A program made the position numbers and the translations under genes. The notes beneath the pieces are model-generated. The model saw only the letters and a program-made list of their open reading frames with translations. It ran no database searches and was not told where the DNA came from. DNA of 15,450 nucleotides from Stramenopiles sp. TOSAG23-6 (lineage: Eukaryota; Sar). The stretch covers positions 1 to 15,450 of the forward strand of contig LT636115.1 of NCBI GenBank assembly GCA_900128565.1, in the 5' to 3' direction. Positions 14,670-15,450 of this stretch are shown here, in pieces. The stretch's first letter is position 1. Each line of letters begins with the position of its first letter.

Positions 14670-15397
14670 ATGCTTGGTCGTGTCGCTGGCAACTTTTTAA
14701 AGAGAGGAATGGGGAAACGAATGCTCTTAGCTTGTGTTCCTGTATCGTCTGACCGTTCAATAATGCAAAAGTGGATGGAAGAGGCCGCTGAGCCAGGTAA
14801 GTCTCCGACTGACATTGACTATAGCACAGTTACCGTTGATGGTGATTCTCACGGTGTCATTACGATAAAATTGAATAGACCTAAACAACGAAATGCGTTC
14901 AATATGCAGATGTGGGAGGATTTGAGTGATATATTTGAGCGCCTTGATCAAACGAATATTGCTCGTTGTGTTATTCTTCGTGGAGAAGGTACGCATTTTA
15001 GTTCTGGTATGGATTTAAGTGTTTTTCCCGAACTAGCGGCAGTGGGTATACAGAACTCCTGCGACGGAAGACGAAGAGAACAACTGATGAGAGTCATTTC
15101 TCGGTTTCAAAAGGCTGTAAGTGCACCAGAAAATTGTCGTGTTCCTGTGATTGCTGCTATTGAAGGCGCTTGCATCGGTGGAGCTGTTGATCTTATTACA
15201 GCTTGTGACATTCGCCTTGCAACAACTAATTCAAAGTTTTCAGTGAAAGAGGTTGATCTAGGAATTGTTGCAGATATAGGCACGTTACAACGCTTACCAT
15301 TTTGTGTAGGTGAACAACGTGCTCGAGAGTTGACATTTACAGGTCGTTTATTTGATGGAGAAGAAGCACGACAATATGGACTTGTTTTAGAAACTTG
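14670..15397 (+). CDS. ECH1: Delta(3,5)-delta(2,4)-dienoyl-CoA isomerase (ECH1-like), 5' exon, with a frame break
   Basis: ECH1 moves double bonds in dienoyl-CoA intermediates during beta-oxidation of unsaturated fatty acids, in mitochondria or peroxisomes. The ATG at 14670 opens a crotonase-fold protein with a basic, Ser-containing N-terminus (1-50) that could be a mitochondrial presequence. HFSSGMDLSVF (109-119) forms the CoA/oxyanion region. CIGGAVDLITACDIR and SVKEVDLGIVADIGTLQRLP carry D174, E194 and D202, whose 20- and 8-residue spacing equals that of the catalytic residues of mammalian ECH1. After GRLFDG (codon 230, 15357-15359) the expected EEARQYGLVLET is found only in the +1 frame, which implies one extra G in GGAGGAAG (15357-15364). 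The exon ends at the donor GTATGT at 15398; the C-terminal part lies beyond the window. The frame break may be an assembly error or a real lesion. Confidence 0.9.
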
Positions 15398-15450
15398 TAT
15401 GTTTTATTTTTTTTTCAAATTCGAGTTTTTTTTCATACGAAATTTTGTAC
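15398..15450 (+). other. Start of ECH1 intron, introner-like, cut by the window edge
   Basis: The donor GTATGT follows ...TTAGAAACTT. All 53 visible bases align without gaps to the first 53 bases of the IFT81 intron (6786-6838), with four mismatches by hand count. The phase is 1 if the upstream frame is corrected for the extra G. The 3' end is not visible. Confidence 0.8.

Noticed and set aside
1-15450. CRISPR arrays, bacterial operons, tRNA or rRNA genes, transposase genes
   Set aside because: The gene content, introns and poly(A)-like signals are eukaryotic. No spaced direct repeats, cloverleaf sequence or transposase motif was seen.

Overview
The window reads as nuclear DNA of a flagellated, single-celled eukaryote. 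It is AT-rich and gene-dense, uses the standard code, has a few short GT-AG introns (about 100-140 nt) and intergenic gaps of roughly 150-650 bp. Flagellar genes such as IFT81 and a CCDC96/CCDC113-type axonemal protein show that the organism builds motile cilia. I cannot assign the lineage from the sequence alone. One ambiguous base (position 490) and an apparent single-base frame break near 15360 suggest a draft assembly.

Layout, left to right: a mitochondrial carrier (minus strand, runs off the left edge); a PHD/EGLN-like 2-oxoglutarate Fe(II) oxygenase (plus); GAR1 of the H/ACA snoRNP (minus, two exons); a membrane protein with a Cache-like extracellular domain and no visible signalling domain (minus, two exons); a degenerate DHHC-type palmitoyltransferase (plus, two exons); a doubtful 46-codon minus-strand ORF; IFT81 (plus, two exons); a single-ORF fusion of a CAP/SCP domain to a CCDC96/CCDC113 (DUF4201) coiled coil (minus); a divergent FHA-containing kinesin-3-like motor (plus); and ECH1-type dienoyl-CoA isomerase (plus, cut by the right edge inside its first visible intron).

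Three adjacent genes (6070-14367) form a cilium-themed block. IFT81 is an IFT-B train subunit that binds tubulin. The CAP-DUF4201 protein should sit on the axoneme between radial spoke 3 and the nexin-dynein regulatory complex. The kinesin starts head-to-head with it across 247 bp. The carrier and ECH1 are mitochondrial or lipid-metabolism genes, and GAR1 is housekeeping.

The two most interesting signals are these. First, the intron in IFT81 and the intron that begins at the right edge in ECH1 are near-identical over 53 nt, which in unrelated genes points to a mobile intron family (introner elements); the IFT81 copy also lacks a usable AG at its expected 3' end. Second, the CAP domain is fused to an axonemal DUF4201 protein in one uninterrupted reading frame. 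Secondary oddities are a DHHC enzyme that has lost most zinc ligands and its fourth membrane span, a kinesin motor with altered switch regions and a lysine-rich insert, and an in-frame 36-bp duplication in the membrane segment of the Cache protein.
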